Below, piece after piece: positions 6,978 through 14,122 of a DNA stretch of 17,134 nucleotides. How positions within the stretch are numbered: the stretch's first letter is position 1; each line of letters opens with the position of its first letter. The notes below the pieces were generated by a model. It was not told where the DNA came from and ran no database searches. It saw only the letters and a program-made list of their open reading frames with translations. The stretch comes from Candidatus Nanopelagicales bacterium (GTDB lineage: Bacteria; Actinomycetota; Actinomycetes; Nanopelagicales; Nanopelagicaceae): positions 1 to 17,134 of the forward strand of contig JAURJF010000015.1 in NCBI GenBank assembly GCA_030832365.1. Reading direction: 5' to 3'. The position numbers and the translations under genes are program-made.

Positions 6978-7882
6978 TGTCGATGATTTCAAATCAATCA
7001 CAGGCAAGTAAAGTTGCCACATCAGAACCTAAGAAAGGGTCAAGCCCAATGAGTAGCGCCACAGCCTCTAGAAAACCAGGCGAGCCTTTAAAGTTCGTTG
7101 ACCCGGTCTTTACCCTTAAAGATGTAGCAGTCTCATATGGCAACTTCGTCGCGGTAAGTGATGTAAATATGCAGATTCCATCTCATGACATCACAGCCTT
7201 TATCGGCCCATCTGGTTGCGGCAAGTCAACGCTGCTTAGGACTTTAAATAGAACTAATGACCTAATTCCTGGAGCAAAAGTTCACGGCTCACTTTTTTAT
7301 CATGATGCAGACCTCTATCACCCAAGCGCAAGCGCAGTTGAGGTAAGAAGGCGCATTGGTATGGTTTTCCAGAAGCCAAATCCATTTCCTAAGAGCATCT
7401 ATGAAAATATCGCCTTTGGTCCAAAAGTAAATGGCAGACCTAAGAAGTCAGAGCTAGATGACATTGTGGAAAAATCTCTTAAATCAGCAGCGCTCTGGGA
7501 TGAAGTTAAAGATCGCTTAAACGAGTCAGCACTTGGTCTCTCAGGAGGACAGCAGCAACGTCTCTGCATCGCTCGCTCCATTGCAGTTGAGCCAGAAGTC
7601 ATCTTGATGGATGAGCCTTGCTCAGCCCTTGATCCAATTGCCACTTTGCGCATTGAAGAGTTGATGGCAGAGCTTAAGAAGCAGTACACCATTGTTATTG
7701 TGACTCACAATATGCAGCAGGCTGCTCGCGTAAGTTCATACACCGCCTTCTATGTCACCGAGGTGAATTTAACTTCAGATCGCCGCACTGGAAAGCTTGT
7801 TGAATTTAATGAAACCAAGAAGATGTTTAGTACTCCAGATGATGAGAGAACTGAGGCTTACGTAACCGGCAAAATGGGTTAA
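6977..7882 (+). CDS. pstB: Phosphate ABC transporter ATP-binding protein PstB
   Basis: The ATPase that powers phosphate import. Motifs in the 301-residue reading are Walker A GPSGCGKS (77-84), Q-loop FQKPNPF (131-137), signature LSGGQQQR (188-195), Walker B VILMDEP (208-214, catalytic Glu213) and switch His244 (VTHNM). PstB is usually 250-260 residues. The excess is a Ser/Lys-rich, probably disordered N-terminus of about 40 residues. An internal ATG at residue 25 (7049-7051) has its own AAAGGG nine bases upstream and would give a length near the family norm. The outer ATG at 6977 follows AGAGGA by seven bases, so both starts are plausible. A terminator follows, and no phoU is present next to it. 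Confidence 0.96.
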   Translation: MSMISNQSQASKVATSEPKKGSSPMSSATASRKPGEPLKFVDPVFTLKDVAVSYGNFVAVSDVNMQIPSHDITAFIGPSGCGKSTLLRTLNRTNDLIPGAKVHGSLFYHDADLYHPSASAVEVRRRIGMVFQKPNPFPKSIYENIAFGPKVNGRPKKSELDDIVEKSLKSAALWDEVKDRLNESALGLSGGQQQRLCIARSIAVEPEVILMDEPCSALDPIATLRIEELMAELKKQYTIVIVTHNMQQAARVSSYTAFYVTEVNLTSDRRTGKLVEFNETKKMFSTPDDERTEAYVTGKMG

Positions 7883-7901
7883 CTCCTAAGAGAAAATAAT
7901 T

Positions 7902-7935
7902 AATCCTGGGATTTCGAAGGGTCCTGGGATTTTTT
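7902..7935 (+). terminator. Intrinsic terminator of the pstSCAB operon
   Basis: Starting 20 bases after the pstB stop, an arm at 7902-7913 pairs with 7920-7931 around a six-base loop (TCGAAG), and a T-run extends to 7935. The arms are two copies of the same 11-mer, TCCTGGGATTT, which is nearly self-complementary, so pairing uses several G-U wobbles. In the minus-strand RNA those wobbles become A-C mismatches, so the element should work mainly in the pst direction. Confidence 0.88.
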
Positions 7936-7952
7936 ATTGCCCAAATACAATG

Positions 7953-8026
7953 CGCGCCCGGCAGGAATCGAACCTGCGACAACCCGCTTAGAAGGCGGGT
8001 GCTCTATCCGACTGAGCTACGGGCGC
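7953..8026 (-). tRNA. tRNA-Arg (anticodon TCT)
   Basis: A complete 74-nt cloverleaf. The acceptor stem GCGCCCG/CGGGCGC is perfect, with discriminator G. The D arm is GCTC-loop-GAGC. The anticodon stem closes a 7-nt loop, CTTCTAA, with anticodon TCT at 7990-7992, reading AGA (and AGG by wobble). The T arm has GCAGG-TTCGATT-CCTGC. CCA is not encoded: the next bases are CAT. AGA is common in the neighbouring genes, consistent with need for this tRNA. It converges on the pst terminator and diverges from ettA. Confidence 0.97.
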
Positions 8027-8043
8027 ATTTACCGACCTAAGTC

Positions 8044-8071
8044 TATCTAGTACCAAGTAATGCTCGGATAA
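8044..8071 (-). promoter_or_regulatory. Candidate promoter of tRNA-Arg
   Basis: On the minus strand, TTATCC (8066-8071) and TAGATA (8044-8049) are separated by 16 bases and would start transcription about 10 bases before the tRNA 5' end. The -10 matches TATAAT in four of six positions and the -35 is weak. It is placed mainly by geometry, so confidence is low. Confidence 0.3.
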
Positions 8072-8089
8072 ACGATAAGGTTTCGCCTC

Positions 8090-9757
8090 GTGGCAGAGTT
8101 CATTTATACAATGAAGAAGGCGCGTAAGGCGCATGGCGATAAGGTCATTCTCGATGATGTGACTCTGATGTTTCTGCCCGGGGCGAAAATCGGCGTTCTT
8201 GGCCCAAATGGCGCTGGAAAATCAACGGTCCTTCAAATTATGGCAGGGCTGCAGCAACCATCAAATGGTGAGGCTTACTTAAGTCCTGGATATAGCGTGG
8301 GGATTTTGCTTCAAGAGCCGCCGCTTAGTGAAGATAAAAATGTTTTGGAAAATGTGCAAGAGGGAGTGGCAGAAACTATTGCCCTACTTGATCGGTTCAA
8401 CAAAGTATCTGAGGAGATGGCAAGTCCTGATGCTGATTATGACAAGTTGCTTGCAGAGATGGGAAGCTTGCAAGAGAAGCTAGATCATTTAAGTGCTTGG
8501 GATTTAGATTCACAGTTAGAGCAAGCAATGGACGCTCTTAGATGTCCACCTCCTGATGCTGATGTCAAAGTTTTATCAGGCGGTGAGAGAAGAAGAGTTG
8601 CGCTATGTAAATTGCTACTGCAAAAGCCTGATCTACTTCTCCTTGATGAGCCAACAAACCATCTTGATGCTGAATCTGTTTTATGGCTTGAGCAATTTCT
8701 TTCAAAGTATGAAGGAACAGTTGTTGCAATCACACATGATCGCTACTTCCTAGATAACGTCGCGCAATGGATCTTGGAATTAGATCGAGGACGGGCATAT
8801 CCTTATGAAGGGAATTATTCTACATATCTTGAAACGAAGGCAGCCAGGCTAAAAGTTGAGGGACAAAAAGATGCCAAGCGGGCAAAGCGATTGGCAGAGG
8901 AGCTTGATTGGGTTAGGCAGAATGCTAAAGGGCGACAAGTTAAATCAAAGTCGCGTCTTGCAAGATATGAAGAGATGGCAGCAGAGGCTGAGAAGGCCAG
9001 AAAGCTTGATTTTGAAGAGATTCAAATCCCGATGGGACCTAGGCTTGGAAATATCGTTGTTGATGTTGAGAACCTTTCAAAAGGCTTTGGCGATCGCCTA
9101 CTAATTGATGATCTCTCATTCTCTCTGCCACGAAATGGAATTGTGGGAGTAATTGGACCAAATGGAGCTGGAAAGACAACGCTATTTAAGATGATCTTAG
9201 GACTTGAAACACCAGATTCAGGAAGTATTAAAGTTGGTGAGACGGTAAAGGTTTCATACGTTGATCAATCAAGATCAGGAATTGATCCAAAGAAATCACT
9301 CTGGGAAGTTGTCTCAGATGGCCTTGATTTTATGAAGGTTGGCGCAGTTGAAATGCCAAGTAGGGCATATGTCTCTGCCTTTGGTTTTAAAGGACCAGAT
9401 CAGCAGAAAGCGGCTGGAGTTTTATCAGGAGGAGAGCGCAATAGATTAAATCTTGCACTCACTCTAAAGATGGGTGGAAACCTTCTTCTTCTTGATGAGC
9501 CAACTAATGATCTAGATGTTGAAACACTTGGATCGCTAGAAAATGCTCTCCTTGAGTTTCCAGGATGTGCGGTAGTGATCTCACATGATCGTTGGTTTTT
9601 AGATCGCGTGGCAACTCATATCTTGGCCTATGAGGGAGAGTCGCAATGGTTCTGGTTTGAAGGAAACTTTGACTCATATGAGAAAAATAAGATTGAACGA
9701 CTTGGAGCTGAAGCAGCTAGACCTCATAGAGTCACCTATAGGAAGTTAACTAGATGA
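8090..9757 (+). CDS. ettA: Energy-dependent translational throttle protein EttA (ABC-F ATPase)
   Basis: A soluble twin-ATPase ABC-F protein of 555 residues, the same length as E. coli EttA as I recall it. EttA binds the ribosomal E site and couples the first peptide bond to the ATP/ADP state. The first domain has Walker A GPNGAGKS (38-45), signature LSGGERRR (162-169) and Walker B LLLLDE (182-187). The second has Walker A GPNGAGKT (356-363), signature LSGGERNR (445-452) and LLLLDE (465-470). The charged linker at about 240-305, between the domains, is the ribosome-contacting PtIM. The opening (MAEFIYTMKKARKAHGDK) and the end (RVTYRKL) are typical of EttA rather than of resistance ABC-F proteins. 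The GTG start has AAGG nine bases upstream. First gene of a five-gene run, overlapping the thioesterase gene by four bases. Confidence 0.95.
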   Translation: MAEFIYTMKKARKAHGDKVILDDVTLMFLPGAKIGVLGPNGAGKSTVLQIMAGLQQPSNGEAYLSPGYSVGILLQEPPLSEDKNVLENVQEGVAETIALLDRFNKVSEEMASPDADYDKLLAEMGSLQEKLDHLSAWDLDSQLEQAMDALRCPPPDADVKVLSGGERRRVALCKLLLQKPDLLLLDEPTNHLDAESVLWLEQFLSKYEGTVVAITHDRYFLDNVAQWILELDRGRAYPYEGNYSTYLETKAARLKVEGQKDAKRAKRLAEELDWVRQNAKGRQVKSKSRLARYEEMAAEAEKARKLDFEEIQIPMGPRLGNIVVDVENLSKGFGDRLLIDDLSFSLPRNGIVGVIGPNGAGKTTLFKMILGLETPDSGSIKVGETVKVSYVDQSRSGIDPKKSLWEVVSDGLDFMKVGAVEMPSRAYVSAFGFKGPDQQKAAGVLSGGERNRLNLALTLKMGGNLLLLDEPTNDLDVETLGSLENALLEFPGCAVVISHDRWFLDRVATHILAYEGESQWFWFEGNFDSYEKNKIERLGAEAARPHRVTYRKLTR

Positions 9758-10164
9758 GATCGCTACATAAGGCCCTGGTTCGCTGGGATGATCTTGATGC
9801 GATGAGCCATGTGAACAATGCCAAATATCTAACCTTGGCTCAAGAGGCTAGATTTGAATGGTCCTTTTATTCTCACGTTAGTAAGGGTGAAATTCCTGGA
9901 ATTTTAGAGATGGTAGTTGCAAGAGCTGAGATAGATTTCATTGCTCCAATCTTGCAAGGTGGATTCTTTGTCGATGTCGAGCTCTGGGTAGAGTCAATTG
10001 GTAACTCATCATTTGTAATGGGCTATGAGATAAAAAGTGGTGAAACAATTTATGCCCGTATCAAATCGGTTCAGGTAGGAATTGATAAGGAGAGTGGAAA
10101 ATCACGCCCACTTGAGGCAAGTGAGCGAGCATTTCTTGAGAAATATCTCGAGGTGAAGAGTTGA
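9754..10164 (+). CDS. Hot-dog fold acyl-CoA thioesterase (4HBT/YbgC-like)
   Basis: A 136-residue cytosolic hydrolase predicted to cleave acyl-CoA thioesters; the acyl group is unknown. The diagnostic segment is RWDDLDAMSHVNNAKYLTLAQEAR (10-33), with the catalytic Asp candidate at 15 and the HVNN helix start. It is followed by the hot-dog beta strands (EIDFIAPILQGGFFVDVELWV, then SFVMGYEIKSGETIYARIKSVQVGID). The length is typical of single-domain 4HBT enzymes. The start is an ATGA overlap with ettA. A thioesterase of this type near ettA is also found in mycobacteria (Rv2475c near Rv2477c, from memory), so the pairing looks ancestral. Its stop overlaps the next start (TTGA). Confidence 0.88.
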   Translation: MRSLHKALVRWDDLDAMSHVNNAKYLTLAQEARFEWSFYSHVSKGEIPGILEMVVARAEIDFIAPILQGGFFVDVELWVESIGNSSFVMGYEIKSGETIYARIKSVQVGIDKESGKSRPLEASERAFLEKYLEVKS

Positions 10165-11867
10165 GTTCAAAGTTAGCCCCAAGAGGGCAGCGGCCTTGGT
10201 GGAGGGATGCTGTTACCTATCAGATCTATATCCGCTCCTTTGCTGATTCAAATGGCGATGGCATAGGAGATGTTGGCGGTATTAGATCAAAGCTTGGGTA
10301 TTTAAAGAAGCTTGGAGTTGATGCCATCTGGATCACTCCTTGGTATCCATCACCACAGAAAGATCATGGCTATGACGTTGCTGACTATCTAGATATTGAA
10401 CCTGACTATGGCACTTTAAAAGAGGGCGAGTTATTAATTCAAGAAGCCCATGATCTAGGGATTAAAGTAATTATCGATATCGTTCCAAATCACACCTCTG
10501 ATCAACATAAGTGGTTTAAAGAAGCGCTTGCCTCCAAACCAGGATCAGCTGCAAGAGATAGATATATCTTTAGAGAAGGTAAAGGTAAAAATGGGGAGCT
10601 TCCCCCAAATAATTGGCAGGCAGTATTTGGCGGCCCTGCCTGGAAGAGAGTTACTGAATCTGATGGCAAGCAAGGACAGTGGTATCTACATCTCTTTGCC
10701 GTTGAGCAACCAGATTTGAATTGGGAAAATATCGAGGTGTTAAGGCACTTTGAAGATGTTTTAAAGTTCTGGCTTGATAAGGGCGTTGATGGATTTCGTA
10801 TTGATGTGGCCCATGGGATGTTTAAAGAGAGCGGCCTTCCCGATGTTCGAAGTAGTTGGATAGAAAAAATCTTTGGCAAGAATAATCTCACTCGGATGTT
10901 AAGTCCTGAACATAAGCCATTCTGGGATCAAGAGGGAGTGCACGATCTCTATCGCAGCTGGAGAAAGATTCTTGACTCATATGACGGTGATCGAATGGCG
11001 GTAGCGGAGGCTTGGGTTAGCCCTGCTTCAAGAATTGCAAAGTATGTAAGAAGTGATGAACTACAAAACTCCTTTAACTTTGAGATGCTCACTACCCTCT
11101 GGAAAGCCGATCAAATAAGGGAGAAAATCAATAATTCCATTGGCGCGTTAGCTGAAGTTGGAGCGCCAACTTCCTGGGTATTTAATAACCATGATGTAGT
11201 CCGCTCCGTTGATCGCCTCGATTTAGGTTTAACAAATCATGGCGATACTACTTTTTCTCGCCATGGCGATGTCAAGAAACTAAATATTGCAAGGGGAACA
11301 CTTCGAGCAAAGAGCGCAACCCTTATGGCCCTTGCTCTTCCTGGTGGCACTTATCTCTACCAAGGTGAAGAGCTAGGTCTTCCTGAGGTTAGAGATATTC
11401 CAGAGGATCGATTAACCGATCCAAGATGGCAGATGAGTAACTATAAAGATCGAGGAAGAGATGGTTGCAGAGTTCCAATTCCATGGAAGAGCGATTCAGC
11501 TGGCGCATTTGGTTTTTCATCAAATGAGACTTTAACTCTGCAGCAGGCCTGGCTACCACCAAGTTCCTGGTGGGGAAAATACTCTGCTGAATCTCAAGAA
11601 AGTGATCCAAACTCGACTCTAAATGTTTATAGCAAGGCGCTCGCTATTAGAAAAAATGAACCTGGACTTGGCGATGGGGCTATGGAGTGGATTGATGCGC
11701 CAAGCCAAGTCGTGGCATTTAGAAGAGGTGAAGATTTTGCTTGCTACATTAACTTTGGAAGTGAGATAGAGCTACCAAGTAATTCAGAAGTCCTTCATTC
11801 AAGCGCGCCACTAAATGGAAATTTTCTGCCAACTGATACTGCAGTCTGGCTAAGAGTAAGCAAGTGA
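10161..11867 (+). CDS. aglA: GH13 alpha-glucosidase (AglA-like)
   Basis: A 568-residue glycoside hydrolase of family 13, predicted to release glucose from alpha-glucosides such as maltose, sucrose or short alpha-glucans; no signal peptide is present, so it should be cytosolic. Visible are the Ca-type loop DSNGDGIGD (29-37), region I DIVPNHTSD (106-114), region II GFRIDVAH with nucleophile Asp215, region III VAEAW with acid/base Glu283, and region IV NNHD with Asp345. GYDVADY (70-76) supplies the substrate-pocket Asp72. The start is a TTG in a 4-bp overlap with the thioesterase stop, preceded by GAGG with a seven-base gap. Exact specificity cannot be read from sequence; trehalose synthase or oligo-1,6-glucosidase are less likely alternatives. 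It ends in a GTGA overlap with the MFS gene. Confidence 0.92.
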   Translation: MSSKLAPRGQRPWWRDAVTYQIYIRSFADSNGDGIGDVGGIRSKLGYLKKLGVDAIWITPWYPSPQKDHGYDVADYLDIEPDYGTLKEGELLIQEAHDLGIKVIIDIVPNHTSDQHKWFKEALASKPGSAARDRYIFREGKGKNGELPPNNWQAVFGGPAWKRVTESDGKQGQWYLHLFAVEQPDLNWENIEVLRHFEDVLKFWLDKGVDGFRIDVAHGMFKESGLPDVRSSWIEKIFGKNNLTRMLSPEHKPFWDQEGVHDLYRSWRKILDSYDGDRMAVAEAWVSPASRIAKYVRSDELQNSFNFEMLTTLWKADQIREKINNSIGALAEVGAPTSWVFNNHDVVRSVDRLDLGLTNHGDTTFSRHGDVKKLNIARGTLRAKSATLMALALPGGTYLYQGEELGLPEVRDIPEDRLTDPRWQMSNYKDRGRDGCRVPIPWKSDSAGAFGFSSNETLTLQQAWLPPSSWWGKYSAESQESDPNSTLNVYSKALAIRKNEPGLGDGAMEWIDAPSQVVAFRRGEDFACYINFGSEIELPSNSEVLHSSAPLNGNFLPTDTAVWLRVSK

Positions 11868-13081
11868 GTAGCAATACTGCCCTGCAGGAAAAAACTGTAA
11901 AGGTCTTAGCAACTGCCCAGGTTCTAAATGGAGTGGGAGTTGCTGGAACCGTTGCAGCAGGATCACTTCTTGTTGCATCAATTACCAACTCTGAGACTCT
12001 GGCAGGCCTTGCTCAGACCTCCTCAGTACTAGGAGCAGCAGCTCTAGCCCTGCCACTAGCCCGTCTAACAAGTAGAGGAGGAAGACGCCTTGCTCTCTCA
12101 GTTGGCCTAATAGCTGGCGTAATTGGCTCACTTCTTGCAATCTTTGGTGGCTCAAGAGAGAACATATATTTAATGCTCACTGGAACATTTTTAGTTGGAG
12201 CAGCATCTGCTGCTGGCTATCAAGCAAGATTTGCTGCAATTGATCTTGCAACAGATGAAAAACGAGCTAAGCAACTCTCATTTGTAGTTTGGGGCTCAAC
12301 AATTGGCGCAGTTTCTGGCCCAAACTTAATGGAACCTTCTGGGAATTTAGCAGAATCCCTTGGGCTTCCAAGACTTACTGGGCCTTATTTGATTTCAGCT
12401 GTAACTCTAGCTCTTGCTGTTCTTGTCATCCAATTATTTCTAAGGCCAGATCCCTATCTAACTGCGGCAAAGGATTCAGGAGCAGCAAACCTTCCTAGAG
12501 TAAAGACAAAGGTTGCACTCAAACACATTCGCTCTAATGCCAGAGCCTCATTTGCTATTGCATCAATTGCTATCGGACATATTGCAATGGTTGCTGTAAT
12601 GGTTATGACGCCAGTTCATATGGCTCATGTTGATGTCACCTTAACAATAATTGGATTGGTAATTAGCGTTCATGTCCTTGGTATGTATGCCTTCTCGCCA
12701 CTTGTTGGGGCGCTAACTGATCGCCTTGGAAGATTAAGAGTTATTCAAATTGGCGCAGCAATTCTCCTATCTTCAGCTCTAATTTCTGGATTTGCTAGAG
12801 CAGATGATGCAATAACTCTAGGCATTGGTTTATTTCTTCTAGGCCTTGGTTGGTCCTGCACGCTAATTGCAGGCTCTGCTTTATTAACTGAGTCAGTATC
12901 ACCCGAGTTTAAGAGCGCTTCACAGGGCGCTAGCGATCTTGTTATGAACCTCTCTGGAGCAAGCGGCGGAGCAATTGCAGGGGTTGTTATCGCCACTCTC
13001 TCTTATGGTTGGCTATGTCTGCTTTCAGCAATTCCCGTAGCACTTCTTGGCCTCTGGTCGCTAAAAATTAAAGCTAGATAG
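11864..13081 (+). CDS. MFS transporter, substrate unknown
   Basis: A 405-residue membrane protein with about 12 hydrophobic helices in two halves joined by a polar loop around 195-225. Major facilitator motif A-like loops occur in both halves: LTSRGGRR (68-75) and LTDRLGRLR (284-292). The segment FVVWGSTIGAVSGPNL (140-155) is typical of a group of actinobacterial exporter-like MFS proteins. Sitting directly behind an alpha-glucosidase gene might suggest a sugar, but sequence features do not support any substrate, and drug or metabolite efflux is equally possible. The GTG start overlaps the aglA stop (GTGA). A TAG stop is followed eight bases later by the globin gene. Confidence 0.88.
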   Translation: MSSNTALQEKTVKVLATAQVLNGVGVAGTVAAGSLLVASITNSETLAGLAQTSSVLGAAALALPLARLTSRGGRRLALSVGLIAGVIGSLLAIFGGSRENIYLMLTGTFLVGAASAAGYQARFAAIDLATDEKRAKQLSFVVWGSTIGAVSGPNLMEPSGNLAESLGLPRLTGPYLISAVTLALAVLVIQLFLRPDPYLTAAKDSGAANLPRVKTKVALKHIRSNARASFAIASIAIGHIAMVAVMVMTPVHMAHVDVTLTIIGLVISVHVLGMYAFSPLVGALTDRLGRLRVIQIGAAILLSSALISGFARADDAITLGIGLFLLGLGWSCTLIAGSALLTESVSPEFKSASQGASDLVMNLSGASGGAIAGVVIATLSYGWLCLLSAIPVALLGLWSLKIKAR

Positions 13082-13089
13082 CCTTTTTC

Positions 13090-13467
13090 ATGAGCCTCTA
13101 TGAAGAGATGGGCGGAAGAGCCACATTTGAAAATTTAGTCTCACACTTTTATGCACTAGTTGCTAGTGATCCAGTACTTCGCCCGATGTATCCCGATGAT
13201 GATTTTAAAGGGGCAGCCGAGCGACTCTTGATGTTTCTTGAACAGTATTGGGGAGGACCAGATACCTATAGCCAGGTAAGGGGACATCCACGGCTTCGAA
13301 GGAGACATGCGCAATTTAAAATTGGAGAGAAAGAGAGAGATGTCTGGCTCTCTCATATGAAATCAGCAGTTGATTCACTTGAGATGGATAATGAAATGAG
13401 AGAGCAGCTCTGGAACTATTTAGTTATGGCAGCTAATTCAATGGTTAATCAAGAACGAGATCTCTGA
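13090..13467 (+). CDS. glbO: Group II truncated haemoglobin (trHbO)
   Basis: A 125-residue 2-on-2 haem protein that binds O2 and is linked in mycobacteria to oxygen and peroxide handling. Key residues line up with M. tuberculosis trHbO at a constant offset of two: Tyr21 (B10), Tyr34 (CD1), proximal His73 (F8, in RRHAQFKIG) and Trp86 (G8, group II hallmark). The sequence GHPRLRRRHAQF is highly typical. The ATG lies eight bases after the MFS stop with no strong Shine-Dalgarno, so translation may depend on coupling. The last 19 bases overlap the convergent MscS-like gene. Last gene of the ettA run. Confidence 0.95.
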   Translation: MSLYEEMGGRATFENLVSHFYALVASDPVLRPMYPDDDFKGAAERLLMFLEQYWGGPDTYSQVRGHPRLRRRHAQFKIGEKERDVWLSHMKSAVDSLEMDNEMREQLWNYLVMAANSMVNQERDL

Positions 13468-14009
13468 GAGCTATTTCCCACCTTTAATATCTCGCCATTT
13501 CTCAAATACCAGAGCGTTCCTCTTCGATCTCTAATCGTTGTAACTCTTAAGCCAACGCTCTCTACTTTTCCTTTTACCTCTAACACCTCAACGCTATCGC
13601 CGACTCCATATTGATTTTCAAGAAGCATAATGATTCCAGAGAAGACATCACGGACAATGCTCTGAGCTCCAAGACCAACTGCAAAACCAACTACACCAGC
13701 AGATGCCACAAGTGGTCCAAGATCAACTCCTAATTCACCAAGGATCATGGCTCCTGCGATTAGCCCGATTATGGCCTTTGATGAACTATTTAGAACAGAA
13801 GCTGCAGTTCTTGCCCGCTCTCTCTGTCTTGTTATCAATCTCTTCTCACCAGGGATGAAATCAGCTTCTGCCACTTTACTTAAGGTTTTAGTGATAGCCC
13901 GTGAGGATATTTTTTGAATGAAAATAGCCAGGATCAAAATGATCGTTATTCGCAAGGGGGAGCCGAGAAACCACTCCAGCACCTGCCTTAGGCTCAGATC
14001 TAGCTCCAT
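13449..14009 (-). CDS. MscS-family mechanosensitive channel, C-terminally short
   Basis: A 186-residue small-conductance mechanosensitive channel protein, expected to vent solutes on hypo-osmotic shock. Membrane spans are about 18-33, 78-92 and the pore helix 96-130, with the hallmark GFAVGLGAQSIVRDVFSGI followed by ENQYGVGDSVEV. The beta domain runs to GTLWYLRNGEILKVGNSSQ, then RSRS and a stop. E. coli MscS is 286 residues; the alpha/beta C-terminal domain that closes the cytoplasmic cage is missing. The stop lies inside the end of the convergent globin gene. The ATG at 14007-14009 has no Shine-Dalgarno, and TATAAA ends ten bases upstream, compatible with a nearly leaderless mRNA. It may be a compact channel or an eroded copy. 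Confidence 0.85.
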   Translation of the reverse strand: MELDLSLRQVLEWFLGSPLRITIILILAIFIQKISSRAITKTLSKVAEADFIPGEKRLITRQRERARTAASVLNSSSKAIIGLIAGAMILGELGVDLGPLVASAGVVGFAVGLGAQSIVRDVFSGIIMLLENQYGVGDSVEVLEVKGKVESVGLRVTTIRDRRGTLWYLRNGEILKVGNSSQRSRS

Positions 14010-14019
14010 TGGGAAAGAC

Positions 14020-14025
14020 TTTATA
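14020..14025 (-). promoter_or_regulatory. Candidate -10 element of the mscS-like gene
   Basis: On the minus strand TATAAA lies ten bases before the ATG of the channel gene, which lacks a Shine-Dalgarno. A start site six to eight bases downstream would leave only a few untranslated bases. A TTG-containing -35 candidate is about 19 bases further upstream and weak. Assigned from spacing and similarity only. Confidence 0.35.
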
Positions 14026-14073
14026 AGAACTTAACCAAATATCCGCACAAAACCCACCAACTTCGGGCAGGAT

Positions 14074-14114
14074 TTCCCCCACGACGCGAGCCACGCGTCG
14101 GATAGACGGGGGAA
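14074..14114. repeat. Nested GC-rich inverted repeat before the HNH gene
   Basis: An outer pair, TTCCCCC (14074-14080) and GGGGGAA (14108-14114), encloses an inner pair, CGACGCG (14082-14088) and CGCGTCG (14094-14100), with loop AGCCA. The 5' side has a one-base bulge and the 3' side a seven-base bulge (GATAGAC). It ends eight bases before the HNH GTG start and is much richer in GC than its surroundings. As RNA it would hide the only purine-rich stretch near that start. Either a translation-control structure or a protein-binding site is possible. Confidence 0.6.
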
Positions 14115-14122
14115 TTAGAACG

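Noticed and set aside
7953..8026. tRNA-Arg as an integration (attachment) site
   Set aside because: No integrase gene and no second copy of the tRNA 3' end was seen in the window.
8200..9520. Repeated motifs (GPNGAGK, LSGGER, LLLLDEPTN) that could look like a tandem duplication
   Set aside because: These are the two ATPase domains normal for every ABC-F protein, not a recent repeat.
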